A stretch of 47,297 bases of DNA from a virus. The position numbers and the translations under genes are program-made. The notes under the pieces are model-generated. The model was not told where the DNA came from, did no database searches, and worked only from the letters and a program-made list of their open reading frames with translations. This document shows, in pieces, positions 35,305 through 42,286 of the stretch (its first letter is position 1; each line of letters starts with the position of its first letter). The stretch lies in the IMG/VR virus record IMGVR_UViG_3300048672_000226, positions 1 through 47,297 of that record; one strand, given 5' to 3'.

Positions 35305-35784
35305 TTAACAATTAGGGCATGGTGAAGGCGATTCACAAGTAGCTTCTAATATACTAATGGTTACAGTAGTGTTAGCTGTACCACAAGAATAGTGTACTGT
35401 AGCTGTAAAAGTATCAGTATCCGCTGTTCCAGCTGTTGTAGGCTCATACGTAAGCAATCCATTAGATTGTCTTGTAAGCATATCACCAACTTCTACATCT
35501 ACTCCTAACAGTGTTAATGTTCCTTTTGTTGGAAGAGCTGTAATCTCTACAGATTCAAAAAGGCATGGACACTCTGCACATACAGCAGATTCTATAGCTG
35601 GTATTCCGATTGCATCACAACATACTTCTAATGTGTCTAACGTAGCTACAGATACAGTACCACTGCATGAGCTAGATGTTATTGCCCATGTTGTTGTAGG
35701 ACACGCAGGCGCAGATGGTTCTGCTGCTACTGCTGGACAATCTGGACAGTCTACGTTCTCTAAATAATCAGCATTTGTAGGCAT
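35305..35784 (-). CDS. Cys-rich Ig-like surface/decoration protein
   Basis: This encodes 159 residues, Cys- and Thr-rich and acidic. Cys pairs appear at CPDC (13-16), CCDAI, CAECPC and the terminal CPNC. Residues about 80-145 (ITALPTKGTLTLLGVDVEVG onward to DTFTATVHYSC) match the tandem cadherin/Ig-like repeats in which a 'PxKGTLTL' strand precedes a 'LTYxP' strand. It has no signal or membrane segment. It is the last gene before a terminator and a likely capsid decoration or fibre-base protein. The Ig-like call is good; the exact location on the virion is unknown. Confidence 0.55.
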   Translation of the reverse strand: MPTNADYLENVDCPDCPAVAAEPSAPACPTTTWAITSSSCSGTVSVATLDTLEVCCDAIGIPAIESAVCAECPCLFESVEITALPTKGTLTLLGVDVEVGDMLTRQSNGLLTYEPTTAGTADTDTFTATVHYSCGTANTTVTISILEATCESPSPCPNC

Positions 35785-35797
35785 AACTTTAATTTAT

Positions 35798-35965
35798 TTA
35801 TCTATGAATTGAAAATACGGTTCTCTTTGGTATATTGCTTTTATAAGCTTCTTGCTGTTTCTTCTTTACGTATATATTATACTCTCTAATAGGTATTATA
35901 ATTATACACACAATACCTATTAGAGTTAAAATAGCTTTAGCTTTTAAGACTGACGACTTTTCCAT
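35798..35965 (-). CDS. Overlapping small membrane ORF, 55 residues
   Basis: An ATG at 35965 opens a 55-codon frame that overlaps the last 29 nt of the 116-residue gene in another frame and ends 14 nt before the next gene. The product has a charged N-terminus (MEKSSVLKAK), one very hydrophobic segment (about 11-26, AILTLIGIVCIIIIPI) and a basic, Lys/Gln-rich tail. Overlap of a small membrane ORF with a membrane/coiled-coil gene is the layout of phage spanin or holin accessory genes. There is no lipobox, so an outer-membrane lipoprotein spanin is not supported. A perfect inverted repeat lies inside the frame. The assignment is tentative. Confidence 0.42.
   Translation of the reverse strand: MEKSSVLKAKAILTLIGIVCIIIIPIREYNIYVKKKQQEAYKSNIPKRTVFSIHR
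35884..35925. repeat. Perfect 14-bp inverted repeat
   Basis: The arms CTCTAATAGGTATT (35884-35897) and AATACCTATTAGAG (35912-35925) are exact complements separated by 14 nt. No T-run follows on either strand, so it is not a standard intrinsic terminator. It falls within the 55-residue ORF, across its membrane segment. Confidence 0.85.
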
Positions 35966-36287
35966 ACACTTGTGAAATTATATCATTATTACGCTCTAGC
36001 GCTTTTGTGTTATGTTCTATAATTTCCATCATACGCATTTGCGTTACTCCTAAATCTCTTTGTATTTGAATAATCTCGTCTCGTATTTTAGCATTATCGG
36101 CTTTTAGTTCTTTGTTCTCTTGTTTTAAATCAGTTATTTGTTTTTCATGTGTACTATTCAAATCCTTTATCTGCTTTATAAAAAACCTATACAGTCCTAC
36201 ACATAATAAAAACAGAATACCTACAATGCCTATTTTCTCTATATCGAGAGCTGACGTTACAATATCAGATGTTACTTGTAAAAGCAT
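35937..36287 (-). CDS. Membrane-anchored coiled-coil protein (spanin/holin-like)
   Basis: This encodes 116 residues. One N-terminal transmembrane segment (about 18-36, IEKIGIVGILFLLCVGLYRF) is followed by a long heptad-rich coiled coil (about 40-90, with KQITDLKQENKELKADNAKI inside it) and a helical C-terminus. This inner-membrane-anchored coiled-coil shape is that of an i-spanin or of small membrane proteins encoded with lysis genes. The following 55-residue ORF overlaps its end. The gene sits between a fibre-like gene and the Cys-rich Ig-like gene, away from the peptidase/holin pair. A virion or membrane-tethering role cannot be excluded. Confidence 0.5.
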   Translation of the reverse strand: MLLQVTSDIVTSALDIEKIGIVGILFLLCVGLYRFFIKQIKDLNSTHEKQITDLKQENKELKADNAKIRDEIIQIQRDLGVTQMRMMEIIEHNTKALERNNDIISQVYGKVVSLKS

Positions 36288-36335
36288 AATTTATAGATGG
36301 GGCTAGTGGTGTAATTTAGTTAGTTTATAGCTATA

Positions 36336-36821
36336 TTAAGCTCTACTTTCTTCATACCACACTCCACCTCTGCTAAGTAACGTTATTGTTTTGTCTGCTG
36401 TAAGTACAGCATTAGCAGCGCCAGATAAGTATATTTTAGCTGTATTGTGAGTTAAGGTTAGAGTGCCTCCACCAGCAGTACCTACCATTATAGTGAGCCT
36501 TTGACCATCGCCCAGCTCATTTGTAATGTCAGTAATACTACCATTTGTTCCTGTAGGTATAGTAACATACCACACATCGCCTTTATAAGTACTGTAATTA
36601 AATGTATTAGCTCCAGTAGCTCCTGCTACAGTTTTGAACTCTTGTACATTGTCTATAGGTTTCCAGTTACCAGCGCTGTTTACATAGAACATTCGTCCTG
36701 TTGTTGTATTGATACCGAACTTAGTACCTGCTGTAGCTCTACCTTTTAAGTCTTTTGTAGATTCTACTACTAGACTAGGATTAGACACATTTGTCTTATT
36801 TGGAAATAAATCAGTAGCCAT
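36336..36821 (-). CDS. Small fibre-like structural protein
   Basis: This encodes 161 residues rich in Gly, Thr and Asn. The N-terminus includes TAGTKFGINTTTGRMFYVNS (31-50), which resembles the shaft-entry repeat of fibre proteins. The rest is beta-strand-rich and ends in a WYEE segment (about 155-158), with a Leu-Thr-Leu-Thr strand like the tip of the giant tail fibre. It has no membrane segment or catalytic motif. Head fibre or short tail fibre roles both fit. It is the first gene after the terminator at 36855-36886, so it may head a transcript. Confidence 0.5.
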   Translation of the reverse strand: MATDLFPNKTNVSNPSLVVESTKDLKGRATAGTKFGINTTTGRMFYVNSAGNWKPIDNVQEFKTVAGATGANTFNYSTYKGDVWYVTIPTGTNGSITDITNELGDGQRLTIMVGTAGGGTLTLTHNTAKIYLSGAANAVLTADKTITLLSRGGVWYEESRA

Positions 36822-36854
36822 TACTATATATAGTTTTACGTTAAATATTCGATT

Positions 36855-36886
36855 AAAAAACAGCCTGCACTATCAATAGCACAGGC
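36855..36886 (-). terminator. Intrinsic terminator after the 117-residue gene
   Basis: On the minus strand an 11-bp stem (GCCTGTGCTAT paired with ATAGTGCAGGC, two G-T wobbles, two-base loop) is followed by six T. It lies in the 89-bp gap between the stop at 36911 and the start at 36821. Confidence 0.85.
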
Positions 36887-36891
36887 GTTTC

Positions 36892-36905
36892 ACATAAACC
36901 AATTT
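36892..36905 (+). promoter_or_regulatory. Third copy of the ACATAAACCAATTT element
   Basis: ACATAAACCAATTT is identical to the element found 14-15 nt upstream of two minus-strand starts, but here it reads on the plus strand, between a stop codon and a terminator. Its role is unknown. Confidence 0.4.
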
Positions 36906-36910
36906 AATGA

Positions 36911-37264
36911 TTACACTACAAGTAGAGTATATACTTGTAGTAAAGAGCCATCAACATCTGTAACTACTTGCCTGTATGTCGTTACACCGTCTATTGTTTG
37001 TCGTATTATAAAACCTGTTGTTACAGGTACTAATTTATCTTTATTAAAAGAGAGTACCAGCTTTCCTCCTTGTCTGGCTACATACATAGTAGAGTATTGA
37101 AGCCCTATGCAATTATCTAACGCCTCTTGAAAAGTACTAAACTTTTCTTTTGATACCAAGCCGAGAGAATGATTAGTAGTTAAGCACTCCCCAGAATCAA
37201 AACAAGTCTTAGAGATTTTAACTATTGGTCTGCAATCAACAAATGTATTTACTATACTTCCCAT
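36911..37264 (-). CDS. Hypothetical small structural-region protein
   Basis: This encodes 117 residues and was not recognised. It looks like a single alpha/beta domain: Cys at 11, 21 and 27, a helix near 44-55 (STFQEALDNCIG), then four strands ending in the hydrophobic VYTLLVV. It has no signal peptide, membrane segment or catalytic motif. It lies 1 nt from the Thr-rich Ig-like gene and is the last gene before a terminator, so it belongs to the capsid/decoration operon. A small accessory capsid protein is the simplest guess. Confidence 0.45.
   Translation of the reverse strand: MGSIVNTFVDCRPIVKISKTCFDSGECLTTNHSLGLVSKEKFSTFQEALDNCIGLQYSTMYVARQGGKLVLSFNKDKLVPVTTGFIIRQTIDGVTTYRQVVTDVDGSLLQVYTLLVV
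36915..36941. repeat. Perfect 10-bp hairpin at the 3' end of a gene
   Basis: ACTACAAGTA (36915-36924) and TACTTGTAGT (36932-36941) are exact complements with a 7-nt loop. They form the last codons of the 117-residue gene, about 30 nt before the terminator stem, so the transcript end carries two hairpins in tandem. Confidence 0.75.
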
Positions 37265-37265
37265 C

Positions 37266-38645
37266 TTATGTAACTATTACAGATATTATATCAGAATCAA
37301 AATTACACTCATTAATTACATTACAGGTAATAGGTTTAGTTCCTGTTGTATTAAATACTACTACTACAAAAGCAGCTCCATCACCACCAGACAATACAGT
37401 AGTTCCTACAGGTATTACCCAATCTATGGCTGTTGGAGTACTTCCAGAATATGTTACATTGTATGTTCTAGTTTGACCTATAGCGGCTGTTAAAGCTCCA
37501 GATACAGTTACTCCTGCTATAGGAGTACAACCGCAATTCGGATTCTGTATAGTAAATGTAGTACTGCAACTACCCTCAAAAGCTCTAACAACTATACCAC
37601 TTAAATTAGTAGAGTTTAGTATATATGAATTACCACTAACAGTTGAAATAGTTCCTCCAGATATAACTTCTAGTTGCCCATGACTTAAAACCACATTAGC
37701 GTTAAATGTAAATACGCTATTACATACTGCATTTTGAGATACTATTGTCGGTGTTACGCAATTAACTGTAATAGGTAATGTAGCATCGCTAGTTATTCCG
37801 CACTTAGTTACTTGGCAGTATAATAATGTAGTACCCACAGTAGTGAATTGTACTTCACAATAGTTATACCCATTACCACCACTTATTAATGTCTGACCTG
37901 CTCCTAATACCCACACAAACGTACCTCCTGTAGAGCCTGCATAGGTAGCTGTAAACATAACAGTTTGTCTATTATTGAATACATTCCCACCTGATATATT
38001 CACCGAGCTAGGAGGTGTACAACCTGCTGTAGTGCTTACTGGAACTGTTGTAGTGGTAGGTGCTGCTGTTGTAGGTATCATAGTAGTCGTTGGTGAAGTT
38101 GTTCCACTAGGACTACAAGCTGTAATAAATCCTTGTATTTCTTGAATACATCCTTTTATTCTAGCATGGCAACTAACTAATACTCCATTTGAAGGTACTG
38201 TAAGGATATATGTGTTTAAAGTATCACCATCTTCAAACTCCATTGTATTAGGATTCCAGAACTCTACTTGATGTCCTGCATTACCTGTTACAGATATTTG
38301 AGATTGTGTTGTACCATTTGGTAAACAAGTAATTGAATACGGTAGCCAAGACAGCGTTAAACTACACATAGATGTAGTTGTAGGCGCTACTGTTGTAGTT
38401 GGTGCTGTTGTTGTAGGCACAGTAGTGGTAGGTGCTGTTGTAGTTGGTACACAACCTGTCGCTACATCATCTACAGGACAGTCGCATAAGTCTAAATACG
38501 GACTGATATAATCAGGGTCTCCCACCACGTTACTTTTAGTAATTTGGTGTCCATTAGAATCTATAACAGGCAGTCCGCTATTCTTATATACTTTAAGAAG
38601 AGTAACTACTTTTACAGTACCTGTATTTCCAGTAATAGTTGGCAT
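37266..38645 (-). CDS. Thr-rich (mucin-like) multi-Ig-domain surface protein
   Basis: This encodes 459 residues. An N-terminal beta domain with LCDCP (53-57) is followed by a Thr/Pro/Ala linker (about 67-92, PTTTAPTTTVPTTTAPTTT) and a beta domain. A second Thr linker comes next (about 179-204), then tandem Ig/PKD-like domains. Two of these share the pattern GQT(R/V)xx(N/T)(V/A)TYxGST..(T/A)xxWVxxxGxxxxSGG(N/D)G, which indicates internal duplication. It has no signal peptide. Such proteins decorate phage capsids or fibres and can bind mucus glycans. The Thr-rich linkers resemble that of the muzzle protein and are candidate O-glycosylation or flexible spacer regions. The role is inferred. Confidence 0.62.
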   Translation of the reverse strand: MPTITGNTGTVKVVTLLKVYKNSGLPVIDSNGHQITKSNVVGDPDYISPYLDLCDCPVDDVATGCVPTTTAPTTTVPTTTAPTTTVAPTTTSMCSLTLSWLPYSITCLPNGTTQSQISVTGNAGHQVEFWNPNTMEFEDGDTLNTYILTVPSNGVLVSCHARIKGCIQEIQGFITACSPSGTTSPTTTMIPTTAAPTTTTVPVSTTAGCTPPSSVNISGGNVFNNRQTVMFTATYAGSTGGTFVWVLGAGQTLISGGNGYNYCEVQFTTVGTTLLYCQVTKCGITSDATLPITVNCVTPTIVSQNAVCNSVFTFNANVVLSHGQLEVISGGTISTVSGNSYILNSTNLSGIVVRAFEGSCSTTFTIQNPNCGCTPIAGVTVSGALTAAIGQTRTYNVTYSGSTPTAIDWVIPVGTTVLSGGDGAAFVVVVFNTTGTKPITCNVINECNFDSDIISVIVT

Positions 38646-38649
38646 TATC

Positions 38650-38991
38650 TTAGCATTGTTTACAACATAGTTCGTGTGCTATCCAGTTTGTCTCTAATAA
38701 CTCACATTCAGTTACATGAGCTACCCATTCTACTTCTAAAGGATTAAATGCTTCGTATTCTACAAAGTCTATTTGCGGAACTCCGCAGTCATTACACTCC
38801 TCGGTAAAGTCATTAGATAAGCATTGTATATTAGGGTAAGCGCTTAAATTGCATATACCTAATTCATCTATAGCAAAAGATAGCAAAAATGTATTGATTT
38901 CTTCTGTCTTTGCAGTATCTACAAAAAACTTATAATCACATACATTTTTGCTAGATATTGATGTTAGCCTATCTAGTATATTTTCTAGCAC
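38650..38991 (-). CDS. Small Cys-rich hypothetical protein
   Basis: This encodes 113 residues and was not recognised. The first 40 residues are helical, the rest strand-rich and acidic. Cysteines cluster in CNDCG (about 67-71) and in the C-terminal HELCCKQC (106-113), which suggests metal binding or disulfide locking. It overlaps the previous gene by 7 nt and lies 4 nt before the Thr-rich Ig-like gene, inside the post-capsid structural operon. A small connector or decoration protein is likely but unproven. Confidence 0.45.
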   Translation of the reverse strand: MLENILDRLTSISSKNVCDYKFFVDTAKTEEINTFLLSFAIDELGICNLSAYPNIQCLSNDFTEECNDCGVPQIDFVEYEAFNPLEVEWVAHVTECELLETNWIAHELCCKQC

Positions 38992-39635
38992 GATACGTTA
39001 AGGTTATACTTATTGTTAAAGTACTCTGTTAAATTCTTTATATCTGTAGTCTTATTCTTAGATATAGCGTTCTGTAAAGCTATGTATCTGATAACGTCTG
39101 TACACAAATCTACAGGAGCGTCACTTTTACCACAGTCTTTACAACCAAAGGAATCCTCTATTGAGTTAATAATAGAATCCTTTATAGAGTTTGTATTAAT
39201 TATATTAACATCCTCTTTATGCGCAAATCTGAATGATGTAGCATACGGCACTTGGTCATTCACTACAATGGTATTTCCTGTAGATGCGGCTTTTACTATT
39301 TTGTAATATACGTTATTGATTATAACATAATCATACGTATTTAATTGCACAGTTAAATCTACCGTACTGTTAATTTTATTTAGGGTTGTAGTACAGGTAT
39401 AGAAGCCAGTTAAGAAGAAGAAGGAAAGCAGAACTATCTTTCCATCTGTAACAGGCTTATTATAAATATACTCACCTTTAATAAAGCTTCTAGCTGTAGC
39501 TGTATTAATTATACTGTCCTTTAATGCAGTACCTTCATATATAAAGACTTGTTGTAGTTCATCTATAGAGTAAGATGAACTACAAGTGTCTCTGTATATT
39601 GAGATTAAGTCTTTATTTGGTATTGTGCGTAACAT
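38985..39635 (-). CDS. Structural-operon protein of unknown function
   Basis: This encodes 216 residues. It begins with a soluble helical region and includes the hydrophobic stretch VLLSFFFLTGFYT (68-80), encoded by one copy of the dispersed motif. A beta region follows (about 95-135), then a C-terminal helical domain with FGCKDCG (about 165-171). It is not long or clean enough to call a membrane segment with confidence. It shares a TAATG junction with the upstream gene and overlaps the next by 7 nt. Its position after the capsid gene fits a head-completion or connector protein. No family was recognised. Confidence 0.45.
   Translation of the reverse strand: MLRTIPNKDLISIYRDTCSSSYSIDELQQVFIYEGTALKDSIINTATARSFIKGEYIYNKPVTDGKIVLLSFFFLTGFYTCTTTLNKINSTVDLTVQLNTYDYVIINNVYYKIVKAASTGNTIVVNDQVPYATSFRFAHKEDVNIINTNSIKDSIINSIEDSFGCKDCGKSDAPVDLCTDVIRYIALQNAISKNKTTDIKNLTEYFNNKYNLNVSC
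39400..39428 (-). repeat. Dispersed motif copy I
   Basis: The minus strand reads CTTTCCTTCTTCTTC followed by TTAACTGGCTTCTA. It lies inside the 216-residue structural gene and encodes its hydrophobic stretch. Confidence 0.65.
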
Positions 39636-40546
39636 TATACGATAGGGCTATCTATGAATGTTTTACCTAGTTGGGCTTCAATTACTTGGCGGAATCCTGT
39701 TCCTGCTACACTTCCTGCTGGAACTGCAATTACCAGAGTATGCTCCATTTTGAATACAGATTGGCTTTGGTCTCCACCTGCATCATTAGGGTTAGAATAC
39801 GTACCAATGTACAAGTCGAATGTATCAGTACTTGTTTCTGGTAGGATTTCTGGAAATGGGTGTTGAACTTCTGTAAAGCTCATGTTACCTAAAGATGGTC
39901 TGTACTTGAATTGTAATTCACGTACTTGAGCAGCACTACCAGAACCAGCAGCAGCTTCTACAGTCTTTTTAGCATCCCATGTTACAGAACAACAGCCATT
40001 GCTACAGTTGCTTGTAGGGTCTGGTACAAAATACGCACCGAGTGTGAAATCTTGACCTAATTCCTTTGTAGTTACAATCAAACCACCTTTATCAGCTACG
40101 GCTGTATAGTACTTTGAAGCATCTATCTTTTTCTCTAAAGCACAATACACTTCAAATGGAGTTTTTAGATTACCTGTAGCAGAAAATGTTTCTGTCCAAT
40201 GGTCTCCAGAACCCAAGTTATTTGTGCCTGTAATGCTTATTACCCATTCGTCATACACTGATGTGTTTTTGTGGGCTGTTGAAAAACGCCATACTGGCTT
40301 TACACCTTCTGAATATGGTATCTTTGTCCAATGCGATGCTGCTGGTCTTACATCTATAATGCCTGATGGTAAGTATTCTCCACCTACATATACCTGTAAC
40401 CACTCAGCTTTAGTAAGTTTACCTACTGGTTTCCATAGTTGGTCATTAAGACCCATACCATATATACCAATCTGACCTACTGTCAAGTCTGCTATTGCTT
40501 TATTTTGGGCAACTGCTAGATTTTTAGCTACTAGAATACGGTTCAT
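39635..40546 (-). CDS. Beta-rich structural protein (auxiliary head or tail component)
   Basis: This encodes 303 residues with no signal peptide. It opens with LVAKNLAVAQNKAIADLTVG and then alternates strands (WRFSTAHKNTSVYDEWVISI, about 87-106), with a short helix near 133-144. A CSNGCC motif sits near 181-186, and a C-terminal sandwich ends in a helix (FRQVIEAQLGKTF). It is well folded and of the size of crAss-like auxiliary capsid or tail-tube proteins encoded after the major capsid protein. Junctions are 4 nt (ATGA) upstream and 1 nt downstream. The assignment between head and tail is open. Confidence 0.5.
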   Translation of the reverse strand: MNRILVAKNLAVAQNKAIADLTVGQIGIYGMGLNDQLWKPVGKLTKAEWLQVYVGGEYLPSGIIDVRPAASHWTKIPYSEGVKPVWRFSTAHKNTSVYDEWVISITGTNNLGSGDHWTETFSATGNLKTPFEVYCALEKKIDASKYYTAVADKGGLIVTTKELGQDFTLGAYFVPDPTSNCSNGCCSVTWDAKKTVEAAAGSGSAAQVRELQFKYRPSLGNMSFTEVQHPFPEILPETSTDTFDLYIGTYSNPNDAGGDQSQSVFKMEHTLVIAVPAGSVAGTGFRQVIEAQLGKTFIDSPIV

Positions 40547-41346
40547 TCTATTTGTTCTTGTTTAAAGTTTACTATTTTCTGTTGAGATTCTTCCATAACA
40601 ATAGATAAACGCTCTACTGTCCTATCTATTATATAACTTATAGCGAAGTCTTCAAATTCTAGTGTTATACCATTAGCATAATCAGCCTTTCTAGGTTTTT
40701 TAAAATAGGTTAATTCTACAGAAGCTATTTCAAAATCAGGTGTATATACTATTAAAGAATCACCTACTATCTCACTTACTGGACTTTTCTGTGTACTCTT
40801 TCTAAATGAGGACTGTAGAATACTTTGTATGTTTTCAGACTTTACTAATCTGTTAAGTCTAGCCATTACAGGTACTTCTACTACACTACCAAATGATAAG
40901 CTAGTAGTCTGTAATGCTGTAAATATAGTATCAGCATATCTCCAAATACCAGACAGCTCAAAAGGTTCTACAACTTTATAAGTTTTTCCAGATACTACAG
41001 AAGTAAGCTTTGTAGATGCTCCACAATTAGCTATTACTGTTGATACATCTTGTAAAAGGTGTAAGTAATCTACAGGTAATATTGACTTATAACTATTCCC
41101 TATCTTAGTAGGTGTTATTGTGACTTTTTGTTTTAGTACTCTCGTGAAGTCTAATTGCCATTGGTTTCTTTCTACGTTATTAGAATTAACCTTTTCGTCA
41201 ATATCCCTAAATATCTTTCGCAGTTCTAAATCTACTGTACTATTTATAGCGATGTCTATTTCAGAATGTGATATATCTGAATAGGCAAAGACCCCAACGC
41301 TTTGAAGTCTTTGCTCTATCGCTATATGAATATTCCTAATAGTCAT
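40543..41346 (-). CDS. Head-tail connector-like protein
   Basis: This encodes 267 residues. The helical N-terminus (MTIRNIHIAIEQRLQSVGVF; then SEIDIAINSTVDLELRKIF), the central beta domain (about 65-150) and the C-terminal helix (FAISYIIDRTVERLSIVMEE) resemble head-completion/adaptor proteins. The layout also parallels that of the 240-residue ring-type protein at 27337. It has no catalytic motif or membrane segment. It sits in the middle of the post-capsid operon with one-base and four-base overlaps. I infer a ring or connector role; an auxiliary capsid protein is the alternative. Confidence 0.48.
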   Translation of the reverse strand: MTIRNIHIAIEQRLQSVGVFAYSDISHSEIDIAINSTVDLELRKIFRDIDEKVNSNNVERNQWQLDFTRVLKQKVTITPTKIGNSYKSILPVDYLHLLQDVSTVIANCGASTKLTSVVSGKTYKVVEPFELSGIWRYADTIFTALQTTSLSFGSVVEVPVMARLNRLVKSENIQSILQSSFRKSTQKSPVSEIVGDSLIVYTPDFEIASVELTYFKKPRKADYANGITLEFEDFAISYIIDRTVERLSIVMEESQQKIVNFKQEQIE

Positions 41347-42218
41347 TACAACATCTCTTTAGCTACCGCCTCTTTAGATATTAGTGTTGCTTTTAAAGCG
41401 CTATCAGCTTTTAAAACTTTTACAGTTTCATCAACAGTACCAGCTAGTTTTTGGTCTATGTGGTATATGTCAGAACCTATAATATTCAACACTCCGTATT
41501 CAAGGCATCGTAATACGAATGATTTATCTTCAAGATAGTCAGTATTACTGAAAACAGATAAAAATACGTCTGGTTTTTCATTTAAAAGGCGTTGCACTTG
41601 ACCAGTCACTTCGAGTTTTGTACTATGTTCGATTTCATACACATTAAGCCCTAGTGAATCCTTGCTTACAATAAGTCCTTGTTTCAACAAGTCTGTGTTC
41701 TCTTCGGTCATTAACTTACCGTACAACACATAGGCTTTGTTTGTAGCTTCGGTCTGTGCTTGCTTTTTCTTCAATTCTTCTCCTAAGTCAATTACCTTAT
41801 AACGGTAAAAGTCGATATTCTCAAACTCGTCTTGGGTTTTAGCTATATTACGGTCTTGTAAGATAACAGAACCTATTACATAGTCTTTAGGATTAGCTGG
41901 AAATGGTATCTCTTTACCAGAAGCATCCTTAGTAATAGTGATAGACATATCTATCTCTACTCCTTCGGCAGGTACATCTATAGATAAATCAGCATAATAG
42001 TCATCTACTTTAGCTAAAAATCCTTGAGAGTCTGCTTCTGCTCCTACGAGTTGGGGCATGATTGCATTAAGTCTTTCTGGTGTAAGACCTTTTAAAATGC
42101 CTTTTGATGCCGATGATAATGGTGGACTATATTTGTTTACAGCTTCATTAAGTATCTCTTGTGGTAAGTTCTCATTAAGTACCACTGGCATCAGCTTTAA
42201 TATTCTTTCTTGTAACAT
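41346..42218 (-). CDS. Conserved-position structural protein after the capsid gene
   Basis: This encodes 290 residues and no family was recognised. It has a helical N-terminus (ILKLMPVVLNENLPQEILNE), a beta-strand block (about 75-140), Lys/Gln-rich helices (EELKKKQAQTEATNKAYVLY) and a C-terminal helical region. Its place directly after the capsid terminator, and the ACATAAACCAATTT element 14 nt before its ATG, suggest it is the first gene of a new transcript. A head-assembly or capsid-accessory role fits the neighbourhood. Confidence 0.45.
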   Translation of the reverse strand: MLQERILKLMPVVLNENLPQEILNEAVNKYSPPLSSASKGILKGLTPERLNAIMPQLVGAEADSQGFLAKVDDYYADLSIDVPAEGVEIDMSITITKDASGKEIPFPANPKDYVIGSVILQDRNIAKTQDEFENIDFYRYKVIDLGEELKKKQAQTEATNKAYVLYGKLMTEENTDLLKQGLIVSKDSLGLNVYEIEHSTKLEVTGQVQRLLNEKPDVFLSVFSNTDYLEDKSFVLRCLEYGVLNIIGSDIYHIDQKLAGTVDETVKVLKADSALKATLISKEAVAKEML

Positions 42219-42232
42219 TGTATAATGATTTT

Positions 42233-42246
42233 AAATTGGTTTATGT
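42233..42246 (-). promoter_or_regulatory. ACATAAACCAATTT element upstream of the 290-residue gene
   Basis: On the minus strand ACATAAACCAATTT ends 14 nt before the ATG at 42218 and follows the capsid terminator. The same 14 nt recurs at the same distance before the gene starting at 44823, so it may be a promoter or a 5'-leader element. It does not match the standard Bacteroidetes promoter. Confidence 0.5.
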
Positions 42247-42254
42247 AACTATAT

Positions 42255-42286
42255 AAAAAGTACTTTGAGTGATTAACTCAAAGTAC
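42255..42286 (-). terminator. Intrinsic terminator overlapping the capsid stop codon
   Basis: On the minus strand an 11-bp perfect stem (GTACTTTGAGT/ACTCAAAGTAC, 5-nt loop) is followed by five T. The TAA stop of the capsid gene (42273-42275) lies in the loop and the last codons form the ascending arm. Confidence 0.85.

Noticed and set aside
35798-35965. Outer-membrane lipoprotein spanin
   Set aside because: The Cys in the hydrophobic segment is preceded by Val and bulky residues, not by a lipobox, so only a general membrane protein call is made.
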